Of a stretch of DNA of 7,834 nt, positions 6,385-7,834 are shown piece by piece (position 1 is the first letter of the stretch; every line of letters starts with the position of its first letter). The stretch covers positions 1-7,834 of the forward strand of contig JAJZKX010000072.1 in NCBI GenBank assembly GCA_021850745.1, read 5' to 3'. This DNA is from Thermoplasmata archaeon (GTDB lineage: Archaea > Thermoplasmatota > Thermoplasmata > Thermoplasmatales > Thermoplasmataceae). The position numbers were made by a program, and so were the translations under genes. The notes under the pieces were generated by a model. It did no database searches. It saw only the letters and a program-made list of their open reading frames with translations, and was not told where the DNA came from.

Positions 6385-7834
6385 ATGACATTTCAAGGCT
6401 CTAAGAAATTCAATGACCTGGCCAAGAACGGATACCTGAAAATCGCCAACCACGGTGTGATTGTGAACAACAGGACTGCCGCTCTGGTTGGTCTGAACGG
6501 CACCATTGACTGGGCATGCCTTCCCAATTTCAATTCACCCCCAGTTTTCGACTCAATTCTGGATTCTAAGAAAGGTGGCTTCTTTTCCATAAGGCCTAAA
6601 GATACCGATGGGGTAGAAGTCATTCAGTATTACAAGGAACTCACAAATGTCCTCATAACTGAATTCATGAGGGATGGCAAGGTATTTCTCAGGCTCACTG
6701 ACTTCATTCCAAATTCTGATTATCCAACAATAAGTTTTCCTGAAATACATCGCCTTGTGGAAACCAGATCTGATGAGGTGCCTGTTGAAGTGTCCTTCAA
6801 GGCAACCCTCAATTATGGAAAGGCCCACGTTGACTTAGAATCCAGGAAGAACGGCTTCATTTTTCAGTCTCCTTCCACCAATGTAGGGATTGTGAGTGAA
6901 CTTCCCCTGAAAGCAGAGGACAAAATGGTCAGGGGAACAGTGAACCTTCCCAAGAGGTCATCAAGATGGATCATCGCACTCCAGGGTATTTCCCATCTTG
7001 ACGCAATAACTGATTACAAGTCTTACGAACGACTTGAGGAAACCACGGAATACTGGCAGAAGTGGAGCAATACAGGCACATATAAGGGACTATACAATAA
7101 CGACGTCATCAGGTCAGCCCTTATCCTGAAAGGTCTATTCTTCGAGCCAACCGGGCTGATGGTCGCCGCTCCCACTGCGGGCCTGCCTGAGTGCATTGGT
7201 GGCGAAAGGAACTGGGATTACAGGTACACCTGGATCAGGGATACTGCATATGTCATAGAAGCGCTCTCTATGATCGGTTACAAACGCGAAGCAACAAAGT
7301 TCCTGTACGATATGATGGATATCATAGAGCGTGAGAACAAGATAAGGACCATATATTCAATAAACCAGATGGATGACCTGAATGAGATAGAGCTTGACTA
7401 TGATGGCTACATGCAGTCAAGGCCCGTCAGGATTGGCAATAAAGCCTCCACTCAGCTGCAGGTGGATCAGTACGGTTCAATCGTCAATGCGATTCACGCC
7501 CTTGGCAATGCAGGGGGCATCATCAACTCTTACCTGTGGAACTTTGTGGGTGAGACCCTGGACACCCTGGGAGAACTCTGGAAAATGCCAGACTCCAGTA
7601 TCTGGGAATTCAGGACCGAACCAAGGCATTATGTTTATTCCAAGATAGTTTCCTGGTCTGCATTCAACAATGCTATTGACTTGGGTAAGAAGCAGGGCTT
7701 CTCAGGGCCATACCGGAAATGGAGAGCCATTGCAGACACCATAAAGGAGGATGTCCTGGCAAATGGATACGACCCGGAACTGAATTCGTTTGTCCAGTAT
7801 TATGGCTCTAAGGAAACGGACGCTTCACTTCTCA
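6385..7834 (+). CDS. Glycoside hydrolase family 15 protein (glucoamylase or trehalase), N-terminal part (partial)
   Basis: The first 483 codons of a gene cut by the right edge. The product inverts alpha-glucosidic bonds, releasing glucose from starch/dextrin ends or splitting trehalose. Residues about 16-250 are the beta-sandwich N-terminal domain of prokaryotic GH15 enzymes (GVIVNNRTAALVGLNGTIDW near its start). The (alpha/alpha)6 catalytic barrel begins after LPECIGGERN, with WDYRYTWIRD at 277-286. SSIWEFR carries the general-acid glutamate E408. The general-base glutamate lies beyond the window. No signal peptide is seen, so a cytoplasmic enzyme is likely. The ATG at 6385 is preferred because the family core starts soon after it and a TATA-like box lies 34 nt upstream. 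The in-frame ATG at 6328, with an AGGGG 9 nt before it, would add 19 residues rich in TTA, ATA and AGA codons unlike the gene body. Both substrates occur in this family in Thermoplasmatales and sequence alone does not decide. Confidence 0.9.
   Translation, partial: MTFQGSKKFNDLAKNGYLKIANHGVIVNNRTAALVGLNGTIDWACLPNFNSPPVFDSILDSKKGGFFSIRPKDTDGVEVIQYYKELTNVLITEFMRDGKVFLRLTDFIPNSDYPTISFPEIHRLVETRSDEVPVEVSFKATLNYGKAHVDLESRKNGFIFQSPSTNVGIVSELPLKAEDKMVRGTVNLPKRSSRWIIALQGISHLDAITDYKSYERLEETTEYWQKWSNTGTYKGLYNNDVIRSALILKGLFFEPTGLMVAAPTAGLPECIGGERNWDYRYTWIRDTAYVIEALSMIGYKREATKFLYDMMDIIERENKIRTIYSINQMDDLNEIELDYDGYMQSRPVRIGNKASTQLQVDQYGSIVNAIHALGNAGGIINSYLWNFVGETLDTLGELWKMPDSSIWEFRTEPRHYVYSKIVSWSAFNNAIDLGKKQGFSGPYRKWRAIADTIKEDVLANGYDPELNSFVQYYGSKETDASLL

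Noticed and set aside
6393..6828. Two overlapping minus-strand open frames inside the GH15 gene
   Set aside because: They are antisense to a conserved GH15 domain with continuous coding signal and have no recognisable motifs.

Overview
The window looks like chromosomal DNA from a thermoacidophilic archaeon of the Thermoplasmata (Thermoplasma/Ferroplasma/Cuniculiplasma-like). The reasons are an archaeal-type RtcB tail, an archaeal-type ArgRS, a very large N-glycosylation-rich membrane-anchored surface protein, a GH15 glucoamylase/trehalase of the kind common in Thermoplasmatales, and TATA boxes 22-23 or about 34 nt upstream of start codons with no Shine-Dalgarno sequences, which suggests leaderless or near-leaderless transcripts. 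This placement is inference from gene content; no 16S or other marker is present.

Layout. 1-133 (+) is the last 43 codons of an RtcB RNA ligase. 134-344 is a non-coding spacer with three dyad-symmetric sequences and a strong TATA box. 345-3212 (+) encodes a 955-residue secreted, C-terminally anchored surface (S-layer-like) protein: signal peptide, beta-sandwich-like N-terminal repeats, PKD-like domains, a CARDB-like domain, one transmembrane helix and a lysine-rich cytoplasmic tail. 3213-3289 is an AT-rich convergent spacer acting as a terminator for both sides. Then, on the minus strand, come argS (4948 to 3290) and, 53 nt upstream of it, a dehydroquinate-synthase-family gene (6102 to 5002). 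6103-6384 is a divergent promoter region. 6385-7834 (+) is the first 483 codons of a GH15 alpha-glucosidase (glucoamylase or trehalase), cut by the window edge.

The genes do not form one obvious pathway. The only likely co-transcribed pair is the AroB-like gene and argS, and argS also appears to have its own TATA box in the 53-nt gap. The rest is core housekeeping (RNA ligation, tRNA charging), cell envelope and glucan/trehalose breakdown.

The most notable point is that the AroB-family protein keeps the fold-defining motifs of dehydroquinate synthase but has lost both metal-binding histidines, the active-site lysine and an active-site aspartate. It is therefore either a pseudoenzyme or an enzyme with a different chemistry. 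No mobile elements, CRISPR arrays, tRNA or rRNA genes were seen.
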